A stretch of DNA of 9,168 nt from an uncultured Clostridium sp. (GCA_900553985.1 USFW01000043.1:1-9168), one strand, 5' to 3'. Counted from the first letter of the stretch, positions 1 to 5,100 are shown. The notes: a model not told the origin generated them from the sequence alone. Numbers and translations: made by a program.

Positions 1-53
1 TTAACTAACTATTACTAACGATTTTGAACTGTCAATTTTTAGTTGATAGTTCC

Positions 54-332
54 TTATTGTACTGTGTAGTTATCTCCAATAAAATGATTTGCTATAAGTT
101 TTAAATCTTCCTGTTTTATTCTTTTATTACTCATTTCTTTTATGCTGATGTGTTTAACAATTTTTTTATTTTCTGGAATATGGTCAAAAAATATTTCATA
201 GTTTTTATAGTGGTAAACTCCTATAAATTCAAAGTTCTTTTTATCTTTTTCATCAAGAGTATTATTGAAAAATACTTTCATTTTCAGTGTCATCGCTTCA
301 TCTTTTTTAAACTCTGATTTTAATTTTCTCAT
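54..332 (-). CDS. Small hypothetical phage protein, last gene seen in the leftward operon
   Basis: This 92-residue protein is not recognised. It has a Lys/Glu-rich N-terminus followed by a middle part with beta-strand character (residues about 35-55, with FIGVYHYKNYEIFF). No membrane segment, signal peptide or cysteine cluster is visible. Its ATG overlaps the TGA of the upstream HNH gene as ATGA, and an AAGGAG lies eight bases before the start, so it is probably translationally coupled and part of the same leftward replication operon. After its stop, an imperfect inverted repeat (AACTATCAA and TTGACAGTT) is followed by no T-run, so I see no terminator and the operon probably continues beyond the window. 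The function is unknown. The gene call is supported by coupling and ribosome binding site rather than homology. Confidence 0.72.
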   Translation of the reverse strand: MRKLKSEFKKDEAMTLKMKVFFNNTLDEKDKKNFEFIGVYHYKNYEIFFDHIPENKKIVKHISIKEMSNKRIKQEDLKLIANHFIGDNYTVQ

Positions 333-1114
333 TCTGCTGTCTCCTTAAATGCTTTAAAATGATGTTTATATACTTTCTTAAGTTCTTTTATCTGCTCCTC
401 ATTGCATAACAGGTATCCAAACGTAGTATATTTATCTTGAAATTCTTTAAGAGTGTAATTCCCACTTTCTATTTCTGCATGATGATAAGGACATAAAGGC
501 GATATTCTTTTATCTAGTCCTGTATCATGTTTATATTGAGTAGTTCCAACCCTGTCTACATGATGAGGACCTGTTACCTCTTTGCCACAGATACAACATT
601 TCTTATGTTTTAACATTGCATAAATAAATTTATCGTTTTCTGATTGTGAGTATAAATTCACTATTTCTTCCCGCATTGGTATCTCATTATCTAGCAAATA
701 ATCAAATAACCAAGTGATAAATTTATTCGCCTTATCCTGCGACATTAAATTCAAACACAACGAGAAAGTTCCGTCCAAAGCAAGTGTTAATTTTTGAAAC
801 TCTTGTCTTATTAGAAAGTCCATATCATTTAAAATTATTTCTGTTTTAGAATTATCAGATATTTTTTTACTTAGAGTATCTTCAATTTTAACTTTCATAT
901 CTCCATAGAAATTTTTAAAAGGATTTAACTCTTTAAGATTTATACCTGTGTGCTTAAGATATAGCTTTTTAAGTTGTCTTTTAGCCTCATATCTGTAATA
1001 TTCACTTGCTGTTTTTCCAACATCTATTTCTTCTAACTTACAAGCATAATCATTTATCAACCAATAGATAAGCCTCTGACTATTAATGCTGTATTTTCTA
1101 AATGATTTGTGCAT
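329..1114 (-). CDS. Putative phage HNH nuclease
   Basis: This 261-residue protein has a C-terminal treble-clef HNH-type motif. CxxC lies at residues 173-176 (CCICGKE), HH at 184-185 followed by VDRVG, and a second metal-binding group LCPYHH at 207-212, followed by the helix that usually closes the fold. This arrangement matches the 'putative HNHc nuclease' proteins common in replication and recombination modules of phages of low-GC bacteria. The N-terminal 170 residues are helical and charged, with no motif I can name. In such families the protein is thought to nick or cleave DNA during replication, recombination or packaging, but the role here is inferred. Upstream is a purine-rich AAGGGGG about ten bases before the ATG. 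The TGA overlaps the next ATG. It lies directly downstream of the helicase loader and a tiny membrane-like ORF. Confidence 0.85.
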   Translation of the reverse strand: MHKSFRKYSINSQRLIYWLINDYACKLEEIDVGKTASEYYRYEAKRQLKKLYLKHTGINLKELNPFKNFYGDMKVKIEDTLSKKISDNSKTEIILNDMDFLIRQEFQKLTLALDGTFSLCLNLMSQDKANKFITWLFDYLLDNEIPMREEIVNLYSQSENDKFIYAMLKHKKCCICGKEVTGPHHVDRVGTTQYKHDTGLDKRISPLCPYHHAEIESGNYTLKEFQDKYTTFGYLLCNEEQIKELKKVYKHHFKAFKETAE

Positions 1115-1118
1115 TTTG

Positions 1119-1187
1119 TTAAATCCCCCTTATTGCAAAATATAAAACTATTCCTACAAGACAAAAGCATATTAAATGTGCTATCAT
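1119..1187 (-). CDS. Candidate 22-residue hydrophobic small protein
   Basis: A short reading frame fills the gap between the helicase loader and the HNH gene. Its ATG overlaps the loader's TGA as ATGA, a GGAG lies eight bases upstream, and its TAA stops four bases before the HNH start codon. The peptide reads MIAHLICFCLVG then IVLYFAIRGI, which is one continuous hydrophobic stretch long enough to cross a membrane, with an arginine near the C-terminus. The exact fit to the intergenic gap and the coupling geometry support translation. Alternatively it may only relay ribosomes to the HNH gene, whose own Shine-Dalgarno lies inside it. I recognise no family. Chance occurrence of a 22-codon frame is possible, hence the moderate confidence. 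Confidence 0.45.
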   Translation of the reverse strand: MIAHLICFCLVGIVLYFAIRGI

Positions 1188-1945
1188 GCTATAAACTCCA
1201 GAAATTCATCTCTTTTTCTGTTTAATCTTTTGCTTTGTCCCTCTACTCTTAATGGGTAACACATTTCTTGAAGCCTATCTGATATTCTTGAACCGAATTT
1301 ATCTGTAATCTCTTTTAAAGATAAATTAGTTGTTATAATTAAAGGCTTTTCGGCTCTGTATCTTGTATCTATTAAAGCAAATGCTTTATCAAGAACAAAT
1401 TCTGTTACTTTTTCAACTCCAAAGTCATCTATTACAAGTAAATCACAGTGTTTAACATACTCAAGGACATTACTTTCTGCTTCGTCCCATTCTTTTTTTA
1501 GTTTTATAAGATACAGCCCTAAATTCATCACAAGAACTGTTTTGCCATTTTCCATAAGATAGTTGCTTATGCAGGCACTAGCAAATGTTTTTCCTGTTCC
1601 TACTGAGCCGTGAAGTAATAAACCTTGTGGAGCTGTTCCAATTTTCACAAATTTTTCAGCATATTTTTGACATAACTTTATATGTTTATCTTTTTCAGCT
1701 GTTATAAAATTAGCATTTAAAAGTTTTCTGTCAATTACTGAAATATCTTTGTATTTTTTTATTTTGTTTTGAAGTCTCTTTTTTTCAAGTTTTCTTTCTC
1801 TTTCCTCGTATTCTTCCTGCATTTTGATTTCATGACATTTACAACTTGGAATATATTTTATTTTTTCTTTGAAAATTTCAGGTAAAAATTCAGGCATATT
1901 CTCATTTAACTTGTATTCTTTACCACAATATTTACATTTTTGCAT
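1184..1945 (-). CDS. DnaC/DnaI-like AAA+ replicative helicase loader
   Basis: This 253-residue protein has the layout of phage DnaC/DnaI-type loaders, which deliver the replicative helicase to the opened origin. The N-terminus carries a probable zinc-binding group (C4, C7, C35, C37, with H38 adjacent), as in DnaI-like loaders, then a charged helical linker at residues 40-66. The AAA+ core follows: Walker A GSVGTGKT (113-120), Walker B LLVIDDFG (169-176), sensor-1 TTN (205-207) and the arginine-finger region GSRISDRL (218-225). Length is normal for the family. It follows the initiator by 12 bases, with AAGGGG upstream of the ATG, so initiator and loader are one unit as in many Siphoviridae-type phages. 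Its TGA overlaps a tiny ORF. The family call is firm. Whether the phage loads the host helicase is inference, because no phage helicase gene is seen here. Confidence 0.93.
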   Translation of the reverse strand: MQKCKYCGKEYKLNENMPEFLPEIFKEKIKYIPSCKCHEIKMQEEYEERERKLEKKRLQNKIKKYKDISVIDRKLLNANFITAEKDKHIKLCQKYAEKFVKIGTAPQGLLLHGSVGTGKTFASACISNYLMENGKTVLVMNLGLYLIKLKKEWDEAESNVLEYVKHCDLLVIDDFGVEKVTEFVLDKAFALIDTRYRAEKPLIITTNLSLKEITDKFGSRISDRLQEMCYPLRVEGQSKRLNRKRDEFLEFIA

Positions 1946-1957
1946 AGTCTCAACCCC

Positions 1958-2773
1958 TTATATTCCTAGCATTTCATACAGTTTTTCATTATCTGTATTA
2001 ACTTCGTGCTGTTGTTTTCCAATATCTTTAATTTTCTTTTCAGGCTTTTTATAAACTTCAAGTTTGTAGTCATCTCTTATTGCCTCAGTTATCCAACCCT
2101 CAGCTTTATTATTTTCCTTTGCAAACTTTAAAACAGCCTTTATTCTTTCAATAGACTTTCCATACCGTGCTATTTTTTCATGATTCAAAGAATATCCCGA
2201 TAATAACATTCTGATAGCTTGATAATACATTCCGATATTTTGACTTTCAGGAGCTTTTTCTTTTTCAGGGTCGTCTTTAGGCTCTTCCTCTTCTCTCTCT
2301 CTTAATGAATCAATTATAGAATAATCACTTATAGAAGAATCTTTGTTAGGACATTTTGTCCCTAGGGGTGAGGACATTTTGTCCCTACCCTCAGGACATT
2401 TTGTACCTAGGTCTTTTTTGTCCTGAGGTGTATACTCCATAAGTAAAGAATAATTTTCTCCCAGAGTTATATATAAATAATTCCCTTTTACTCCATTTCT
2501 TTCTGGTAAAACTATTTTTTTTAAAATCTTTTTTTCAACAAGTGTTTCTATTTTTCTTTTTAAAGTTTTATCAGTTCCTATTATAGGTATTTGCTTTACT
2601 AAATACCCATATGTACACCACATATATTTATCATTATCAATAATTTTATATTCTAATGAATTTGAATTACTTGTATACATATCTGCAATTACTCTAAGAA
2701 TTAAAGAAGTAGATAAATCAATATCATTTTCAATTAATTTTTCTTGAGAATATCCATTTATTGTATATTTCAT
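1958..2773 (-). CDS. Phage replication initiator with winged-helix N-terminus
   Basis: This 271-residue protein fits the phage replisome-organiser/initiator pattern. The N-terminal part (residues about 15-105) looks like a winged helix-turn-helix: a helical start (SLILRVIADMY), a YLVKQIPIIGTDKTLKRKIE recognition region, and a beta-wing ending in NYLYITLG. A low-complexity linker at 116-180 holds the repeat-encoded GTKCP and DKMSS segments and an acidic REREEEEP stretch. The C-terminal helices (180-240, MYYQAIRMLL, WITEAIRDDYK) resemble the DnaD/DnaB2-like part of such proteins. The linker is encoded by palindromic direct repeats that probably form the origin, as in lambda O. The start overlaps the upstream TAA as TAATG, with AAGGAG ten bases before. 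The next gene is the helicase loader. The initiator role is inferred from fold, position and repeats; I see no catalytic motif. Confidence 0.82.
   Translation of the reverse strand: MKYTINGYSQEKLIENDIDLSTSLILRVIADMYTSNSNSLEYKIIDNDKYMWCTYGYLVKQIPIIGTDKTLKRKIETLVEKKILKKIVLPERNGVKGNYLYITLGENYSLLMEYTPQDKKDLGTKCPEGRDKMSSPLGTKCPNKDSSISDYSIIDSLREREEEEPKDDPEKEKAPESQNIGMYYQAIRMLLSGYSLNHEKIARYGKSIERIKAVLKFAKENNKAEGWITEAIRDDYKLEVYKKPEKKIKDIGKQQHEVNTDNEKLYEMLGI
2301..2346 (-). other. AT-rich stretch beside the iterons, candidate unwinding element
   Basis: Directly downstream (in gene direction) of the repeat cluster, 32 of the 40 bases at 2301-2340 are A or T. They are followed by a purine-only run of GA repeats on the coding strand. 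In lambda the AT-rich unwinding region sits in the same place relative to the O-binding iterons. The role is inferred from position and composition only. Confidence 0.4.
2348..2428 (-). repeat. Palindromic iterons inside the initiator gene, candidate phage origin
   Basis: Three close copies of a palindromic unit begin at 2348, 2371 and 2393 on the plus strand, giving spacings of 23 and 22 bases. A degenerate fourth copy is at 2409-2428. On the gene strand the core is GGACA-AAA-TGTCC, a five-base inverted repeat around three A's, usually flanked by CTAG or TAG. The outer copies are read as GTKCP, while the middle copy is in a different frame and reads DKMSS. The DNA repeats, but the protein does not. 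This is the signature of a DNA-binding site embedded in a coding region. Four symmetric iterons in the initiator gene beside an AT-rich tract match the lambda ori layout. Confidence 0.72.
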
Positions 2774-3444
2774 TATTTATCAACTCCTTTTTTGATAAGA
2801 ATAAAATCACTTTCTTCTAAAAATTTATAATCAATTTCAAATGTAGTATCGTCAACTTCTTTTGACTCTGAATTTAATACAGGCTTAAGTTTTGATATAT
2901 AATATAGTTCAAGTATATTTGTATCTGATTTTGTTAATGGCAATTTATATTTCAGATAAAAGCCTTGTCTTTCTTTTACACTGTTTAATATTCTTGAACC
3001 TAAATTTTTACTTTTTCCTATATAGATAAGTTTTTTATTTTCATCATAAAGAAAATACAATCCATGAACATATGTTAAATACTCCAAAGTATTTATAAAT
3101 TCTTGTGTAGGAACATAAATTTCATTTCTAAAAAATGTTTCTACTTCAATTTTTCTTTCAAGAGAAAAAATATTATATTTTAAAACTAAATCCTTAAGTT
3201 CTTTTCCCTTTTTAAATTCTTTAAGCATTTCTCCAATAGGTATTAATTGGTCCATATTTTCATCTTGTCCGTCTTTTAAAAGGAAAGTTATCTTATTAAC
3301 AACATCTTGACATAGTTCATCACCGTTTATAGCTTTTTCTCCTATAAACAATACATTTTCTAATGTCTCCTTTCTAAAATAGCCATATTTCAAACAAAAA
3401 TTTGAAAAATGGCGTAATGTTTTAAAATAAAATTCTTTTTTCAT
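2773..3444 (-). CDS. GIY-YIG nuclease-domain protein
   Basis: This 223-residue protein has a C-terminal GIY-YIG domain. The GLY triad is at 128-130 (HGLYFLYD), the YIG triad at 141-143 (LIYIGKSKNLGSRI, with R151 at the conserved arginine position), then ILELYYISKLKPVLN with E179 as the candidate metal-binding glutamate and N191 at the usual closing asparagine. The N-terminal 125 residues are helical and not recognised. GIY-YIG domains cut DNA in homing, repair and restriction enzymes. A phage copy at the head of a replication operon may act in host-DNA degradation, recombination or mobility, which I cannot decide. The start is set by AGGAGG seven bases before the ATG. The leader of this gene has a possible switch structure. 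The TAA overlaps the initiator ATG. Confidence 0.82.
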   Translation of the reverse strand: MKKEFYFKTLRHFSNFCLKYGYFRKETLENVLFIGEKAINGDELCQDVVNKITFLLKDGQDENMDQLIPIGEMLKEFKKGKELKDLVLKYNIFSLERKIEVETFFRNEIYVPTQEFINTLEYLTYVHGLYFLYDENKKLIYIGKSKNLGSRILNSVKERQGFYLKYKLPLTKSDTNILELYYISKLKPVLNSESKEVDDTTFEIDYKFLEESDFILIKKGVDK

Positions 3445-3451
3445 ATAATGT

Positions 3452-3533
3452 CCTCCTGTCTTATAGGAGTACTTGCGGGTAACTCCTATTTTATTTTTAT
3501 CTTGTATCCACCCACCATATCTAAGTTACCCGC
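3452..3533 (-). promoter_or_regulatory. Pseudoknot / anti-Shine-Dalgarno switch leader of the GIY-YIG gene
   Basis: On the minus strand three pairings compete. GCGGGTA (3533-3527) can pair with TACCCGC (3481-3475). ATAGGAGT (3489-3482) can pair with ACTCCTAT (3470-3463). Together these interleave into an H-type pseudoknot with a 37-nt first loop. Alternatively CTCCT (3469-3465) can pair with the AGGAG of the Shine-Dalgarno (3457-3453) across a seven-base loop. The pseudoknot would free the ribosome site and the small hairpin would hide it. This is the layout of a translational ON switch. All three pairings are perfect Watson-Crick matches. Ligand, protein or processing as the trigger is unknown. 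Confidence 0.55.
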
Positions 3534-3534
3534 T

Positions 3535-3564
3535 TTGACATGATGAGCAGATATAAAATAAAAA
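3535..3564 (+). promoter_or_regulatory. Weak candidate rightward promoter
   Basis: A perfect TTGACA (3535-3540) is followed 18 bases later by TAAAAA (3559-3564), a poor -10 match. It matters because a plus-strand terminator lies at 4400-4437, so a rightward transcript across the structured region cannot be ruled out. Confidence 0.22.
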
Positions 3565-3574
3565 TTATATTTAG

Positions 3575-3598
3575 TAGGCTTTTTTAGAGAAAGCCCTA
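3575..3598 (-). terminator. Possible weak leftward 3' hairpin of the structured RNA
   Basis: GGCTTT (3577-3582) and AAAGCC (3590-3595) form a six-pair hairpin that extends to TAGGCTTT/AAAGCCCTA with one bulged C. On the minus strand a T-rich stretch follows, but only after about nine bases, so it is at best a poor intrinsic terminator. It could instead be a processing or 3'-end structure. Confidence 0.25.
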
Positions 3599-3679
3599 AA
3601 ACTCTGAAAATAAAAGTTAATTAAAAAATAAAATATGAAATCTTCTTCAAGGGAGGCGAAAAAGAATAATAGTAACCAG

Positions 3680-4325
3680 AGAGGATTTGGAGTTGCACCA
3701 AATTTTACTTACTCAGCCCCTCACAATGTGGCATTACTGCCACTATATTAACGTAATACCTGCAACGTTTTAAGGTAGTTGCACACCTGAATTAACTTTT
3801 ACGGCACTCTGGGAAAGTGCCGTATGTTTGCCCATTATTATTCCACTGTTTTGGTCGTGGTTACCAAATTTATATTAAATCTCTTAAGAGAATTAATTGC
3901 TTGTGGTGTCTGGTGAACACCACATCGGGAAAAGTTATTTAAGGTGATACTATGGCTGTTTCTGGTCGCCATTACCATAATGTAGTAAGGAGCTTATTAG
4001 CCTCACAATCACGACTACAAAACATTTCTCTTTCGTGATAAAATACCTTTAGCCCTATGTGGCAATTTATCAAAAAGGAGCTGATGAATATTAGCAGAAT
4101 TTTTGTAATTGCCCTGCTCTCTTTTTACGGCTCACACCCTCTTACAACCCTTGAGCAAGGTTGCAATGATGTAAAAAATGTAATTGCTCACATTACATTT
4201 GAAAAGTAAAATATCAGCTAACGGGCAATCAACACTCGCTGAACTAAAACAGCATAAGTGATATTGTATCCTAAGAAATATAAGGTATATTCTTATATAT
4301 TTAGGTTATTTTATAGTCGTGATTT
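3680..4325 (-). ncRNA. Large structured phage RNA (ROOL/GOLLD-like candidate)
   Basis: About 650 bases lack a convincing gene but are full of RNA pairing. Seen directly: an 11-bp perfect long-range helix (4007-4017 with 4314-4324), extended by four more pairs after one mismatch; two hairpins with fully complementary six-base loops (4145-4163, loop 4152-4157; 4176-4200, loop 4185-4190); AATATCA pairing at 4210-4216 and 4259-4265; GGCAATT/AATTGCC at 4061 and 4107; two H-type pseudoknots (3843-3868, 3952-3977); 8-bp hairpins at 3801-3823 and 3902-3924; a GTGGCA stem with GUAA loop at 3728-3743; and a hairpin at 3685-3703. The minus strand is favoured because it gives the GNRA loop, A-rich third loops in both pseudoknots, and agrees with the tRNA-like element beside it. 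ROOL and GOLLD are known large RNAs of phages, often near tRNAs. Membership is not proven. Confidence 0.6.
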
Positions 4326-4399
4326 TGGGGTTAATATCTTAGAGTTATTACTATTTAATTTCTAAGTTGCAGATACTAAGAGTAAATAAATTTAGACAT

Positions 4400-4437
4400 A
4401 AGCTGATATGGAATATACCTGTATCAGCTTTTTGTTT
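4400..4437 (+). terminator. Intrinsic terminator, plus strand
   Basis: AAGCTGATA (4400-4408) and TATCAGCTT (4422-4430) form a perfect nine-pair stem with a 13-base loop, followed on the plus strand by TTTTTGTTT. The minus strand lacks a T-run after the stem, so as a terminator it works rightward. No rightward gene precedes it. It may block transcripts moving toward the repressor region, or end a rightward copy of the structured RNA. Confidence 0.6.
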
Positions 4438-4454
4438 ACTCAAATCTCTTTTAG

Positions 4455-4534
4455 GGGAATGCCAAGACTTGAACTTGGTTGTCGTATAGTGGTTTAAAAG
4501 ACCACCACGAACTGCTGACCTCAGACACATTCCC
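4455..4534 (-). tRNA. tRNA-like element with Lys (UUU) anticodon loop, atypical
   Basis: On the minus strand a seven-pair acceptor stem (GGGAATG/CATTCCC) encloses a perfect T arm (CCAAG, loop TTCAAGT, CTTGG; 4478-4462) and a perfect anticodon arm (GTGGT, loop CTTTTAA, ACCAC; 4505-4489). Position 33 is U, the anticodon is UUU, and A follows at 37. The D arm is poor: CTG/CAG around AGGTCAG, with six extra bases before the anticodon stem. The variable region is ten bases. TCGT and ACGA flanking the anticodon arm could lengthen that arm instead. No CCA is encoded. It may be a divergent phage tRNA-Lys, a decayed one, or a tRNA-mimic domain of the neighbouring structured RNA. Confidence 0.5.
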
Positions 4535-4538
4535 ATAT

Positions 4539-4594
4539 AAGCGACTTAGGAGTTCTAAGCTGTTGCCTACCCTCATTCGAGGACCTAGTCGCTT
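4539..4594 (-). ncRNA. 56-nt branched RNA element at the head of the leftward RNA region
   Basis: On the minus strand AAGCGACT (4594-4587) pairs perfectly with AGTCGCTT (4546-4539). Inside, CCTC-GAAT-GAGG forms one hairpin, and CTTAG-AACTC-CTAAG can form another that competes with the inner part of the outer stem. The acceptor of the tRNA-like element begins four bases after the closing stem. I recognise no family. A processing signal, an antitermination RNA or a second tRNA-like fold are options. Confidence 0.45.
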
Positions 4595-4595
4595 T

Positions 4596-4609
4596 TACTG
4601 TATACAGTT
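4596..4609. promoter_or_regulatory. Variant operator with four-base spacer
   Basis: TACTG-TATA-CAGTT keeps both half sites of the phage operator (TACTG and CAGTA) but with a four-base centre and one mismatch. It sits 16 bases from operator O1 and just before the branched RNA element. The short spacer makes binding uncertain. Confidence 0.35.
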
Positions 4610-4616
4610 AACTTTT

Positions 4617-4645
4617 TAATGCTGTACTGTTTTTCAGTATATCAA
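4617..4645 (-). promoter_or_regulatory. Probable leftward promoter with operator O1 in its spacer
   Basis: On the minus strand TTGATA (4645-4640) is directly followed by the operator TACTGAAAAACAGTA (4639-4625; TACTG-N5-CAGTA on the plus strand) and then by GCATTA (4622-4617), a poor -10. The same order, -35 then operator then -10, is seen at the two stronger promoters at 4881-4909 and 8348-8377. The operator is identical in its 15-bp core to O2. It would place the RNA region under phage repressor control. The operator is sure; the promoter is weaker. Confidence 0.5.
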
Positions 4646-4854
4646 AAGCAAAAAAAATTAGTACCTGTTAATTCTTCGACAGCTTTTAATGTTTTTATAT
4701 TTATTCCTTGCCCTTGTCTTAATGCTTTTAATTGATTAGAAAGTGCGGTTGGAGTTATATTTAGTTTCTCTGCAAGCTCTTTTTTCTTAACATTAGAACA
4801 AGATAAGGAATTTTGAATTTTATTATAGACATTTAGATAAAAATCTTTTTCCAT
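4642..4854 (-). CDS. Cro-like small XRE-type HTH regulator
   Basis: This 70-residue protein is little more than one DNA-binding domain. A helix-turn-helix spans about residues 24-45 (KKELAEKLNITPTALSNQL), with LAEKLNIT as the first helix and TALSNQLKALRQG as the recognition helix. It has no dimer or protease-sensitive C-terminal domain, as expected of Cro-type regulators of 60-80 residues. The start is set by AGGAG seven bases before the ATG. Its promoter holds a perfect operator (4887-4901), and an identical operator lies two bases beyond its stop codon, so it is both controlled by the phage regulon and a good candidate to bind it. It stands alone, 3.4 kb from the XRE repressor instead of divergent to it, and precedes the structured RNA and replication operon. 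Lysis-lysogeny antagonist of the repressor is an inference. Confidence 0.85.
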   Translation of the reverse strand: MEKDFYLNVYNKIQNSLSCSNVKKKELAEKLNITPTALSNQLKALRQGQGINIKTLKAVEELTGTNFFCF

Positions 4855-4880
4855 TGTTTCACTCCTATATCTTTTTTTAT

Positions 4881-4909
4881 ATTTTATACTGTTTTTCAGT
4901 ATAAGTCAA
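4881..4909 (-). promoter_or_regulatory. Promoter of the Cro-like gene with operator O2
   Basis: On the minus strand TTGACT (4909-4904) and TAAAAT (4886-4881) are 17 bases apart. The operator core TACTG-N5-CAGTA occupies 4887-4901 and the dyad extends to eight-base arms (4884-4904). A bound repressor would block RNA polymerase completely. Confidence 0.75.
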
Positions 4910-4932
4910 ATAAAAAAATTTAATTTTAAATT

Positions 4933-4956
4933 AAAAAAAGCTAGACTAATCTAGCT
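4933..4956 (-). terminator. Leftward intrinsic terminator
   Basis: On the minus strand AGCTAG-ATTAGT-CTAGCT (4956-4939) is followed by a run of T's opposite 4939-4933. It is the second of two tandem leftward terminators just upstream of the Cro-like promoter. Confidence 0.65.
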
Positions 4957-4962
4957 GTAAAT

Positions 4963-4986
4963 AAAAAAGCCAGAGAGTTCTGGCTT
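4963..4986 (-). terminator. Leftward intrinsic terminator
   Basis: On the minus strand AAGCCAGA-ACTC-TCTGGCTT (4986-4967), an eight-pair stem with a four-base loop, is followed by TTTTATTT. With the next terminator it insulates the Cro-like promoter from leftward read-through out of the repressor and cargo genes. Confidence 0.75.
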
Positions 4987-5014
4987 GTGGGTTACTATTA
5001 TTATAAAAAAATAG

Positions 5015-5043
5015 ATGTCAATTTAGTTTTTTTATTATATAAT
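5015..5043 (+). promoter_or_regulatory. Candidate promoter of the 72-residue gene
   Basis: ATGTCA (5015-5020, four of six matches to -35) and a perfect TATAAT (5038-5043) are 17 bases apart. Transcription would begin near 5050, so the TATTTA repeats would lie in the 5' untranslated region. A second -35-like TTGATT (5056-5061) would instead put the repeats in the -10 region. Confidence 0.45.
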
Positions 5044-5064
5044 TATATATATCTATTGATTACT

Positions 5065-5100
5065 TATTTATATTTATATTTATATTTATATTTATATTTA
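5065..5100 (+). repeat. Perfect (TATTTA)6 tandem repeat before a ribosome binding site
   Basis: Six uninterrupted copies of the hexamer TATTTA occupy 5065-5100 and end directly at the GAGG ribosome binding site of the 72-residue gene. Perfect short repeats mutate in copy number by slippage, so the leader length of this gene could vary between cells. Confidence 0.9.

Noticed and set aside
1..53. TTGACA-containing inverted repeat and ACTAAC repeats at the left edge
   Set aside because: The stem has a mismatch and no T-run, and no well-spaced -10 is present, so neither terminator nor promoter can be supported.
1869..2054. A 61-codon plus-strand open frame
   Set aside because: It is antisense to the helicase loader and initiator junction, without ribosome binding site, and is a by-product of their codons.
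2380..2409. A protein repeat (GTKCP) in the initiator
   Set aside because: The middle repeat is read in another frame, so the repetition belongs to the DNA rather than to the protein.
3770..3790. A possible pseudoknot from TGCAAC/GTTGCA and TACC/GGTA near 3760-3785
   Set aside because: The two stems would leave no bases for the connecting loops, which is sterically unlikely. They are more likely alternatives, or the GTTGCA pairs with the loop of the 3685-3703 hairpin.
3952..4038. A 28-codon plus-strand frame with AAGGTG five bases before its ATG, in the structured region
   Set aside because: It lies across a pseudoknot and the arm of the long-range helix, and its composition (few Lys, many Arg/Ser) is unlike the genes here. 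RNA structure explains the sequence better.
4351..4536. A 61-codon minus-strand open frame
   Set aside because: It runs through the tRNA-like element and the terminator hairpin, has no ribosome binding site at its start and no protein-like character.
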